A stretch of DNA of 5,849 nt from Leptotrichiaceae bacterium (GCA_030532815.1 JAUNKI010000125.1:1-5849), one strand, 5' to 3'; positions 1 through 5,764 are shown, numbered from the stretch's first letter. Notes: generated from the sequence alone by a model not told the origin. Made by a program: numbers and translations.

Positions 1-214
1 CTTTACGCTCATTCCCGTATTTTTTTCGTTGAAATAATTTGAATGTTGGGTTTTTACTCGTGATTTAAGTCTATATTTCTATTACCTTTACAATTTAACT
101 GTACTTTCGTTTAAAATTGTTTCTTTATATTTCACTTCCTCCCTCAATATTTAAATTTTATAAAAGAGAAAAAAATTGAAAAACAGTTTTTCACATTATT
201 ATTCAGATTAATCG
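1..214. other. AT-rich left flank with no supportable gene
   Basis: All three + frames meet a stop within about 42 bases of the left edge, so at most the last few codons of an upstream gene could be present and none is recognisable. On the minus strand a frame is open from about position 75 to the left edge, with one ATG at 12-10 (reading M-S-V-K) but no convincing ribosome site in front of it. A purine-rich Shine-Dalgarno-like stretch on the minus strand (146-136) is followed by a GTG that opens only a 15-codon frame. Apart from the inverted repeat at 177-193 I see no structured RNA, terminator or mobile-element end. Confidence 0.5.
177..193. repeat. 17-bp perfect inverted repeat upstream of the glmU promoter
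   Basis: Two perfect 8-bp arms, TGAAAAAC and GTTTTTCA, flank a single A. The repeat lies 21 bp upstream of the -35 box of the glmU promoter, where an operator or activator site could sit. It could also form a short hairpin with a 3-nt loop, and on the minus strand that hairpin would be followed by a T-rich run resembling a weak terminator. The symmetry is seen directly; any role is inference, and in AT-rich DNA some symmetry arises by chance. Confidence 0.45.
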
Positions 215-243
215 TTGAATAAATTAAAAAAAATTGCTATAAT
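215..243 (+). promoter_or_regulatory. Sigma70-type promoter of the glmU cluster
   Basis: The -35 box TTGAAT (215-220) matches TTGACA at four of six positions. A 17-bp spacer leads to a perfect -10 box TATAAT (238-243), preceded by TGC, which is an extended -10 motif. Transcription would start near 250, giving a leader of about 62 nt. This is the only good promoter seen upstream of the six-gene cluster. Confidence 0.75.
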
Positions 244-265
244 CATAAGATAGATAAATAACGGA

Positions 266-283
266 AATTTTTTATAAAAAATT
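266..283 (+). repeat. 18-bp A/T-only palindrome in the glmU leader
   Basis: The sequence AATTTTTTATAAAAAATT is perfectly self-complementary and lies in the predicted 5' leader, about 18 nt before the Shine-Dalgarno site. Because it contains only A and T, any RNA hairpin would be weak. It could slightly affect leader folding or simply reflect composition. No known riboswitch is recognisable in this short leader. Confidence 0.35.
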
Positions 284-311
284 ATAGAAATATTATAAAT
301 AAGGAGGAAAA

Positions 312-1652
312 ATGATATCGCTAATATTGGCTGCGGGAAAAGGGACAAGAATGAAATCCGAAAAGCCGAAGGTTCTACATGAAGTAAACGGAATGCCCAT
401 GTTAAAAAGAGTCTTGAAAGTATTGGAAAATGCAGGAACTGAAAATAACATATTTATTTTAGGACATAAAAAAGACGAAGTTTTAAAAGTAATGGGAGAT
501 GTGGAGTATGTTGAACAGAAAGAACAGCTGGGTACAGGACATGCAGTTCTAATGGCAAAGGATAAACTTGAGAAATATAAAGATGACGTTTTAATAACTT
601 ATGGAGATGCCCCTTTACTTAAAGAAGAAACATTAAATAAAATGAAAGAGCAGTTTTACAATAAAAAACTTGACTGTATACTTCTTTCATGTAAAGTTAA
701 GGATCCTTTCGGATACGGCAGAATAATAAAAAAAGACGGAAATGTAGTTGATATTATTGAAGAAAAGGAAGCTGATGAAACAGAAAGAAAAATTAACGAA
801 GTAAATACGGGAGTATATATTTTTAAATATGACAGCCTGATAGAAGCTATCGGAAAAATAAATAACAATAATTTAAAAGGGGAGTATTACTTAACAGATG
901 CAATTAAAATTTTATCCAATTCGGGCTATAAATTGGAAAGTTATCAGATAGAAGATGAAGATGAGGTTTTAGGAGTAAATTCCAAAGTTCAGCTGGCTCA
1001 GGCATCTAAAATACTGAGAAATAGGAAAAATGCCGAACTCATGGACAACGGAGTAATAATTATAGATCCTGATGCTGTATACATAGAGGAACAGGTTATA
1101 ATAGGTGAGGATACAGTGATTTATCCTAATGTAGTTATTCAGGGGAAAACCGAAATAGGAAAAAACTGTAAGATATTCGGAAATACGAGAATAGAAAATT
1201 CCATAATAGGAGATAATGTAAAAATAGAGTCTTCTCTTGTAGAACAGTCAACTCTTGAAGAAGGGGCGACAGTGGGACCTTTTGCACATTTAAGACCGAA
1301 AGCTTATCTGAAAAAAAATGTACACGTAGGAAATTTTGTGGAAATAAAAAATTCGATATTGGAAGAAGGAGTAAAAGCCGGACATCTGACTTATCTGGGA
1401 GATGCTGAAGTGGGAAAAGATACGAATATTGGTGCAGGAACAATTACGTGCAACTATGACGGAAAAAGTAAGCATAAGACAATAATCGGAGAAAAAGCTT
1501 TTATAGGAAGTAATTCAACTATTGTCGCTCCTGTGGAAATCGGAGAAAAAGCATTTACCGCAGCCGGTTCGACAATAACGGAAAAAGTTCCTGAAAAAAC
1601 ATTGGCATTCGGAAGAGCAAGACAAACCAATAAAGAAGGGTGGAATAAATAA
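312..1652 (+). CDS. glmU: Bifunctional UDP-N-acetylglucosamine pyrophosphorylase / glucosamine-1-phosphate N-acetyltransferase GlmU
   Basis: GlmU acetylates glucosamine-1-phosphate with acetyl-CoA and then transfers UMP from UTP to make UDP-GlcNAc, the cytoplasmic precursor of peptidoglycan and other glycans. The 446-residue length is normal. The N-terminal uridyltransferase half shows the nucleotide loop LAAGKGTRMK (6-15) with K20, QLGTGHA (72-78), GDAPLL (98-103), GYGRI (134-138), EVNTG (163-167) and GVN (221-223). The C-terminal half is a left-handed beta-helix of hexapeptide repeats from about residue 248. It carries RPK (328-330), the GHLTYLGDA segment with the catalytic His at 358, and NIGAGT (372-377). 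Both active sites look intact. The ATG at 312 follows a strong AAGGAGG (301-307) by 4 nt and begins directly at the conserved first strand. It is the first gene of the cluster, and the glmU-prs order is common in bacteria. Confidence 0.97.
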   Translation: MISLILAAGKGTRMKSEKPKVLHEVNGMPMLKRVLKVLENAGTENNIFILGHKKDEVLKVMGDVEYVEQKEQLGTGHAVLMAKDKLEKYKDDVLITYGDAPLLKEETLNKMKEQFYNKKLDCILLSCKVKDPFGYGRIIKKDGNVVDIIEEKEADETERKINEVNTGVYIFKYDSLIEAIGKINNNNLKGEYYLTDAIKILSNSGYKLESYQIEDEDEVLGVNSKVQLAQASKILRNRKNAELMDNGVIIIDPDAVYIEEQVIIGEDTVIYPNVVIQGKTEIGKNCKIFGNTRIENSIIGDNVKIESSLVEQSTLEEGATVGPFAHLRPKAYLKKNVHVGNFVEIKNSILEEGVKAGHLTYLGDAEVGKDTNIGAGTITCNYDGKSKHKTIIGEKAFIGSNSTIVAPVEIGEKAFTAAGSTITEKVPEKTLAFGRARQTNKEGWNK

Positions 1653-1653
1653 A

Positions 1654-2637
1654 ATGGAAACTTCAAGTGAACAGATCAGAATTTACGCAGGTTCTTCAAG
1701 TGGAAAACTGGCAGAAGATATAGTAAAACATCTGGATATGAAACTATCATCAGTTCAGCTTATAAAATTCGCTGACGGAGAAACGTTCATAAAGCCTAAT
1801 GAAAGTGTGAGGGGATGCAAAGTATTTGTCGTTCAGTCCACATCAAAGCCCGTAAATGAGAATATAATGGAGTTACTTATATTTATTGATGCACTTAGAA
1901 GATCATCGGCAAAGGAAATTATAGCGGTTATTCCTTATTACGGATATGCAAGACAGGACAGAAAAGCAAGTCCGAGAGAGCCGATTACATCGAAACTTGT
2001 AGCAAATCTTCTTACAGTGGCAGGAGCTACAAGGGTTATTACTATGGATTTGCATGCAAGACAGATACAGGGATTTTTTGATATTCCCGTAGACCATATG
2101 GAAGCATTGCCTATTTTGGCAAAACATTTTATAAAATATGGATTTAATCCTGAAGATACCGTAGTAGTTTCTCCTGATGTGGGAGGAGTAAAAAGAGCAA
2201 GGGGACTTGCGAGATGGCTTCATACTCCTTTGGCGATAATAGACAAAAGAAGACCCAAGGCAAATGAATCTGAAGTAATGAACATAATCGGAGACGTTAA
2301 AGGGAAAAAAGCGATATTAATAGATGATATGATAGACACAGCAGGAACAATATGCAATGCTGCAAAAGCCTTGATTGAAAAGGGAGCTATGGAAGTTTAT
2401 GCCTGTGCCACTCATGGTATATTTTCGGGTCCTGCCGTTCAGAGACTGAAAGAATCAGCATTGACAAAAGTAGTCATTACTGACAGTATTGAACTGCCTG
2501 AAGATAAAATATTTGATAAACTGAGAATTCTTTCAACAAGTAAAATGTTTGCCGAAACAATAAAAAGAATATATTGGAATGAAGCTATAAGCGATCTGTT
2601 TGAAATGCCTGCTGAAGAAAGAGAAGTAACAGTTTAA
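1654..2637 (+). CDS. prs: Ribose-phosphate pyrophosphokinase (PRPP synthetase), class I
   Basis: This cytoplasmic enzyme transfers pyrophosphate from ATP to ribose-5-phosphate, making PRPP for purine, pyrimidine, histidine, tryptophan and NAD synthesis. At 327 residues it is slightly longer than the usual 310-320, with a few extra residues at both ends. Visible signatures are the ATP-binding RQDRK (100-104), the metal/pyrophosphate loop DLHARQIQGFF (132-142) with H134, the catalytic flexible loop KRRPKANESEVM (198-209), and the PRPP/ribose-5-phosphate loop DDMIDTAGT (224-232). Class I (phosphate-activated, ADP-inhibited) follows from these motifs. The ATG begins 1 nt after the glmU stop. Its likely ribosome site, GAAGGG, lies inside the last codons of glmU, so the two genes are probably co-transcribed and translationally linked. 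Nothing in it looks defective. Confidence 0.97.
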   Translation: METSSEQIRIYAGSSSGKLAEDIVKHLDMKLSSVQLIKFADGETFIKPNESVRGCKVFVVQSTSKPVNENIMELLIFIDALRRSSAKEIIAVIPYYGYARQDRKASPREPITSKLVANLLTVAGATRVITMDLHARQIQGFFDIPVDHMEALPILAKHFIKYGFNPEDTVVVSPDVGGVKRARGLARWLHTPLAIIDKRRPKANESEVMNIIGDVKGKKAILIDDMIDTAGTICNAAKALIEKGAMEVYACATHGIFSGPAVQRLKESALTKVVITDSIELPEDKIFDKLRILSTSKMFAETIKRIYWNEAISDLFEMPAEEREVTV

Positions 2638-3242
2638 TGGATAATGATATAAAAACAGCGGCTGAAATACTTCGGGACGGAGGTGTCGTAGTATTTCCCA
2701 CAGACACTGTTTATGGAATAGGGGCAATTCCTGAAGAAAGAGCAGTTAAAAAAATTTATGAAATAAAAAAAAGAGACTTTTCAAAAAAAATAATAGCTTT
2801 AATTGATGAGATTTCAAGATTAAATGAGTTAATAAATGTATCAGATAAAAATTTTAAAAAAATTTTTCCTGTTTTGGAAAAATTCTGGCCGGGAGAATTA
2901 ACCGTAATATTTAAAGCAGATATGAAATTTGTGGAAAAATTTGACGGGAAATCCGAAACATTAGGAGTAAGAATACCTAAAAACAGAACTGCCCTTGAAA
3001 TAATAAAAAGAGCAGGGGGAAGGGTTCTGACTACAAGTGCCAATATTTCAGGAGAAAATCCCGTTACCCGATTAAGTGAAATAAATAAGGAAATAATTGA
3101 TAAAGCTGATTATATCATAGGAGGAGAAATGCAGCTGACAGGTGTCCCTTCTACAATAATAAAATATGAAAACGGAAAGGTCACTTTACTGAGAGAAGGT
3201 AATGTAATATTAAATGAAATAAAAAAGCTAATGAAAGGATAA
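2637..3242 (+). CDS. tsaC: L-threonylcarbamoyladenylate synthase (TsaC/Sua5/YrdC family)
   Basis: The family makes threonylcarbamoyl-AMP from threonine, bicarbonate and ATP. This is the first step of t6A formation at A37 of tRNAs that read ANN codons; TsaD with TsaB and TsaE completes it. The 201-residue length fits the single-domain TsaC/YrdC type, without the Sua5 C-terminal domain. Signatures are PTDTVYGIG (21-29), the basic K-x-R segment KKRDFSKK (44-51), FWPGELT (83-89), RIP (112-114), TTSANISG (132-139), PSTI (171-174) and REG (186-188). The usual proline after K-x-R is replaced by Asp, a mild departure. The ATG overlaps the prs stop by one base (TAATG) and no good Shine-Dalgarno is visible just upstream, which suggests re-initiation by ribosomes finishing prs. 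A YciO-like paralogue of unknown substrate is a less likely alternative. Confidence 0.92.
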   Translation: MDNDIKTAAEILRDGGVVVFPTDTVYGIGAIPEERAVKKIYEIKKRDFSKKIIALIDEISRLNELINVSDKNFKKIFPVLEKFWPGELTVIFKADMKFVEKFDGKSETLGVRIPKNRTALEIIKRAGGRVLTTSANISGENPVTRLSEINKEIIDKADYIIGGEMQLTGVPSTIIKYENGKVTLLREGNVILNEIKKLMKG

Positions 3243-3250
3243 AAAAGTAT

Positions 3251-3721
3251 ATGGCAAAAATGGTAAATCCCAATACGATAAATGACATGACTTTGGTAAA
3301 TGCCAAAGCACAGGCGAAAATGAGTCAGCTTGTACAGAAAATAGGTAAAGGAAAAAGAAAAACGAAAGTTACATTGAGCAAAAGCACAAGAAGTTATCTG
3401 ACAAAACTGATAGAAGAAATGAAAAAGCAGATGAAAATTTATGAAAAACAGCTGCCTAATCTTTTTCAGTTTTTCAATTATCTGGATAAAGAAACAAAAA
3501 TAACAAAAGAAAACAAAAAGGAAAAAACAAAAGAGATTGCATTATCCTATGAGGAACTGGATTTTTTAAAACTTCAGATAAGAGAAACAATAAAAGGGAT
3601 AGACAATATGAAAAGTAAACTGAAATGGTATAATTTTTTGAAAAAGGGCTTATATAAAACACTGAAAAAACAGAATGAAATGACATTGGAGGAATTAGGC
3701 AGAACAACTGCGGTAAAATAA
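3251..3721 (+). CDS. Uncharacterised lysine-rich helical protein
   Basis: I do not recognise this 156-residue protein. It contains 32 Lys and 4 Arg against 13 Glu and 4 Asp, so it is very basic (about +19). There is no signal peptide, no membrane segment and no cysteine. A basic patch GKGKRKTK lies at 32-39. Residues 45-70 and roughly 100-142 look helical and could form a coiled coil, separated by a Lys/Glu-rich linker (80-95). One hydrophobic/aromatic cluster, LFQFFNYL, sits at 71-78. The charge would suit binding to nucleic acid, ribosome or acidic membrane lipid, but none of this is shown. The ATG at 3251 follows AAAGGA (3234-3239, in the tail of tsaC) by 11 nt; a second ATG at 3260 is less well placed. 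It lies 8 nt after tsaC, so it is in the same cluster. The unbroken frame and TAA stop support a real gene. Confidence 0.8.
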   Translation: MAKMVNPNTINDMTLVNAKAQAKMSQLVQKIGKGKRKTKVTLSKSTRSYLTKLIEEMKKQMKIYEKQLPNLFQFFNYLDKETKITKENKKEKTKEIALSYEELDFLKLQIRETIKGIDNMKSKLKWYNFLKKGLYKTLKKQNEMTLEELGRTTAVK

Positions 3722-3745
3722 AGTGAAAATTATTTAAAGGGGAAA

Positions 3746-3753
3746 AAGGAAGG
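3746..3753 (+). promoter_or_regulatory. Ribosome binding site that decides the ATPase start
   Basis: AAGGAAGG ends 9 nt before the ATG at 3763 but directly abuts a TTG at 3754 that is in the same frame. Spacing therefore favours the ATG. The TTG could only use the more distant AAAGGGG (3736-3742), 11 nt away. The alternative start would add just three residues. Confidence 0.5.
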
Positions 3754-3762
3754 TTGAGGACA

Positions 3763-4869
3763 ATGAAAAATGTTATATCTTATGTAAATGATATTCTTGA
3801 AGAAGGAATAAAGGCACGAGCAAGTGATATTCATATAAAATACGATAATGGGGAAAGTGAGATAAAATTTAGGATAGACGGAATTTTAAGAGAAAGTTTC
3901 CAATTGAACGGTAAAGTAAATAAACAGACATTATCCAAAAATATAGTTGAAATAATTTCAAGATTGAAAATTCTGTCTGAGATGAATGTAGCTGAAAAAA
4001 GAAAACCTCAGGACGGAAATTTTTCTTTTATGTTTAACGGGGAAAATTATGATATAAGATCGGCGTTTATGCCTACCGTAAACGGAGAAAGCATAGTTCT
4101 CAGAATATTGAAAAGCTATCTTGAAAATACCGAACTTAGAACATTGGGATTTTCAGAAAAAAACAGAATAATGTTAAAACGGATTTTAAAAAGAAAGTAC
4201 GGACTGATCCTCATAAGCGGTCCCACAGGTTCAGGGAAATCAACTACACTCATGTCAATGATTAATATACTGAACAGCGGAGAAAAAAAGATTATATCAG
4301 TGGAAGATCCTGTAGAAAATAAAATAAGAGGAATAGTCCAGGTTCAGGTAAATGAAGATATAGGAGTTACATTTCCCGAAGTGCTTAAAAATACTTTGAG
4401 AAATGACCCTGACATAATAATAATTTCCGAAATAAGAGATGAAATTACAGCTGAAATAGCAGTGAGAGCCGCACTTACAGGACACCTCGTCATTGCTACG
4501 ATTCATACAAATGATGCAGTTTCCACTGTTACAAGACTGTCCGATATGGGAATACCGAAATATTTAATTCTCGATTCCTTAGTGGGAGTTATAGCCCAGA
4601 GGCTGACAGGAAAAAAATGCGGAAATTGTTTGGGAAAAGGCTGTGAAAAGTGTATAAACGGTTATGACGGAAGAATTTCCGTAAATGAAATCCTTGTTAT
4701 AAATGAAGAAATAAAAAATATTTTAAAAAATGAAGACTTGGGTCATGAATGTAAAATAAAATTAAAGCAATTTAAAAATGAAAATTTTAATGATTTTGAA
4801 GAAGATATAAAAGAAAAATTGGAAAAAAATATGATTTTTGAAAAAGATGTTTTTGAATTTATAAATTAA
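3763..4869 (+). CDS. GspE/PilB/ComGA-type secretion or type IV pilus assembly ATPase
   Basis: This family forms cytoplasmic hexameric ATPases that power type IV pilus assembly, type II secretion or competence pseudopili. Numbered from the ATG (368 residues), the N2 domain starts almost at once with ARASDIHIK (18-26) and FRIDGILRE (36-44). Then come Walker A GPTGSGKS (153-160), the Asp-box segment SVEDPVE (179-185), Walker B region DPDIIIISEIRD (215-226), the His box TGHLVIATIHTNDA (239-252) and AQRL (278-281). A tetracysteine zinc site follows, C286-x2-C289-x4-C294-x2-C297, then GYDGR. The N1/MshEN domain of full-length PilB/GspE is absent, so the size is like ComGA. The glycine usually found before the Walker B Glu is Ser (222). 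The tail after about 325 is Lys/Glu-rich and not recognisable. No pilin, PilC, PilT or prepilin peptidase lies in this window. An in-frame TTG at 3754 is an alternative start. A PilT-like retraction role is less likely, because PilT usually lacks the tetracysteine. Confidence 0.9.
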   Translation: MKNVISYVNDILEEGIKARASDIHIKYDNGESEIKFRIDGILRESFQLNGKVNKQTLSKNIVEIISRLKILSEMNVAEKRKPQDGNFSFMFNGENYDIRSAFMPTVNGESIVLRILKSYLENTELRTLGFSEKNRIMLKRILKRKYGLILISGPTGSGKSTTLMSMINILNSGEKKIISVEDPVENKIRGIVQVQVNEDIGVTFPEVLKNTLRNDPDIIIISEIRDEITAEIAVRAALTGHLVIATIHTNDAVSTVTRLSDMGIPKYLILDSLVGVIAQRLTGKKCGNCLGKGCEKCINGYDGRISVNEILVINEEIKNILKNEDLGHECKIKLKQFKNENFNDFEEDIKEKLEKNMIFEKDVFEFIN

Positions 4870-4920
4870 ACAGTCTGAAAAGGGTCAAAAATGGTTTGGT
4901 AATTTAATGAAAGGAGCAGT

Positions 4921-5583
4921 ATGAAAAAAGACATAATCGTGTATGATTTTGATAAAACTATATACGGAGGAGAATCAGGTACGAACTTTTTTACATATTA
5001 TTTTAAAAGATATCCTGTAAAAGCACTGTTATTTTTTCTTCTGTATCTGAGATATGTATTTTTGTATTTAATAAAAATAATTGATCTGAAGAAGCTGAAG
5101 GAAAAGTTTTATGTGTTTCTCGAAAATCATTCCACAAAAGAAATACAGGAAATAATTGACGGTTTTTGGACTGTATATTCGGATAAAATATATAAATGGA
5201 CGGAAAACGAACTGAAAAAAAACAGGGAAGAAGCTGAACTGGTTATAGTCAGTTCGGCAACTCCACTGTTTTTAATAGAAAAATTTCTTTTATCATCGGG
5301 ATACGATGTTATTTTCGGAACGGATTTCAGAAAAGGTAAAAATGGAGAATTTATTGCCGAAATATCCGGAGAAAATAATAAAGGAGTTGAAAAAGTAAAA
5401 AAGTTGGATAAATGGGCGAAAGAAAATAATATAGACTACAAAATTGTGAAATTTTATTCTGACAGTCTGGCGGATAAGCCTTTGTATGACATTTCCGAAA
5501 AAAAATACTGGATAAAAAAAGGCGAAAAAATAGAAGGAATACCTGATAAAAAAACAATAATAGACATACTGTTCTGGAAATAA
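4921..5583 (+). CDS. HAD superfamily (subfamily IB-like) phosphatase
   Basis: The 220-residue protein has the HAD phosphatase motifs in order. Motif I is DFDKT (D9 nucleophile, D11 acid/base). Motif II is VIVSSATP, with S111 or S112. A probable motif III Lys is K154 or K158. Motif IV is YSDSLADKPLYD, with D181 and D185. Spacing and the YSDS-x2-D form are typical of the IB group, which includes phosphoserine phosphatase relatives, but the substrate cannot be read from sequence. Residues 33-54 between motif I and the rest of the cap are strongly hydrophobic and aromatic (ALLFFLLYLRYVFLYLIKII), so the protein may touch the membrane or a lipid-like substrate; a buried cap helix is also possible. 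There is no signal peptide. The ATG follows AAGGAG (4911-4916) by 4 nt. It lies 51 nt after the ATPase gene with no terminator between, so it is probably the last protein gene of the cluster. Confidence 0.88.
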   Translation: MKKDIIVYDFDKTIYGGESGTNFFTYYFKRYPVKALLFFLLYLRYVFLYLIKIIDLKKLKEKFYVFLENHSTKEIQEIIDGFWTVYSDKIYKWTENELKKNREEAELVIVSSATPLFLIEKFLLSSGYDVIFGTDFRKGKNGEFIAEISGENNKGVEKVKKLDKWAKENNIDYKIVKFYSDSLADKPLYDISEKKYWIKKGEKIEGIPDKKTIIDILFWK

Positions 5584-5592
5584 AATAAATTA

Positions 5593-5621
5593 TTGACAAA
5601 ATACGAAGTTTTTAATATAAT
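5593..5621 (+). promoter_or_regulatory. Perfect-consensus promoter of the tRNA-Thr gene
   Basis: TTGACA (5593-5598), a 17-bp spacer and TATAAT (5616-5621) match the sigma70 consensus at all twelve positions. The predicted start, about 5628-5629, lies only 2-3 nt before the mature tRNA 5' end, so the leader removed by RNase P would be tiny. The -35 box begins 9 nt after the HAD stop codon. No terminator separates them, so read-through from the upstream cluster may also reach the tRNA. Confidence 0.9.
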
Positions 5622-5630
5622 AGTTTTGTT

Positions 5631-5706
5631 GCCGCTTTAGCTCATCTGGTAGAGCAGCTGACTTGTAATCAGCAGGTGGTTGGTTCGAGTCCGACAAGCG
5701 GCACCA
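5631..5706 (+). tRNA. tRNA-Thr, anticodon TGT
   Basis: The gene folds as a standard 76-nt cloverleaf. The acceptor GCCGCTT (5631-5637) pairs with AAGCGGC (5696-5702). The D stem is GCTC/GAGC (5640-5643, 5652-5655). The anticodon stem GCTGA/TCAGC (5657-5661, 5669-5673) encloses the loop CTTGTAA, with anticodon TGT at 5664-5666. A 5-nt variable loop and the T arm GTTGG-TTCGAGT-CCGAC (5679-5695, one G-T pair) follow. Discriminator A5703 and an encoded CCA (5704-5706) end the gene. It reads ACA and probably other ACN threonine codons. A37 after U36 makes it an expected t6A substrate, the modification that needs the product of tsaC upstream. A tRNA-Thr gene directly before tuf is also known from the E. 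coli thrT-tufB locus. Confidence 0.97.
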
Positions 5707-5723
5707 TAATACTGAATATGAAA

Positions 5724-5748
5724 GCAACTTGGAAGTTGCATTTTTTTT
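5724..5748 (+). terminator. Intrinsic terminator after tRNA-Thr
   Basis: GCAACTT (5724-5730) and AAGTTGC (5733-5739) form a 6-bp stem with a TGGA loop (a seventh pair would leave only 2 nt). It is followed by A and eight T residues (5741-5748). It would end transcripts from the tRNA promoter and any read-through from the upstream cluster. Its right arm overlaps the -35 box of the tuf promoter. The stem is short, so termination may be partial. Confidence 0.8.
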
Positions 5749-5764
5749 ATGTATATGATATAAT
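5736..5764 (+). promoter_or_regulatory. Promoter of tuf with extended -10, overlapping the terminator
   Basis: TTGCAT (5736-5741) is a weak -35 box (three of six matches). It lies 17 bp before a perfect TATAAT (5759-5764), which is preceded by TGA, an extended -10 that can compensate for the weak -35. The start would be near 5771, leaving a leader of about 39 nt. The -35 box is built from the right arm of the terminator hairpin and its first T. Confidence 0.7.

Noticed and set aside
244..311. Riboswitch or glmS-like regulatory RNA in the glmU leader
   Set aside because: The leader is only about 62 nt and almost wholly A/T, with no conserved riboswitch core; the single palindrome contains no G-C pair.
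1135..1475. Minus-strand open frames opposite glmU
   Set aside because: They lie wholly inside a gene with every GlmU motif intact, have no ribosome site, and encode low-complexity Phe/Leu/Ser-rich peptides typical of the antisense of AT-rich coding DNA. The same applies to the minus frames opposite the other genes.
3600..3634. Possible internal promoter before the ATPase gene (TAGACA, then TGG-TATAAT)
   Set aside because: The hexamers look good but the spacer is 23 bp, far from 17. The site lies inside AT-rich coding sequence, where TATAAT arises often by chance. A weak extended -10 promoter cannot be fully excluded.
4870..4920. Terminator or promoter between the ATPase and HAD genes
   Set aside because: No stem followed by a T run and no paired -35/-10 boxes are visible; only the HAD ribosome site is clear.
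5584..5630. Terminator between the HAD gene and the tRNA promoter
   Set aside because: Only scattered CAAAA/TTTTG complementarity is present, with no GC-containing stem and no following T tract. The terminator lies after the tRNA instead.
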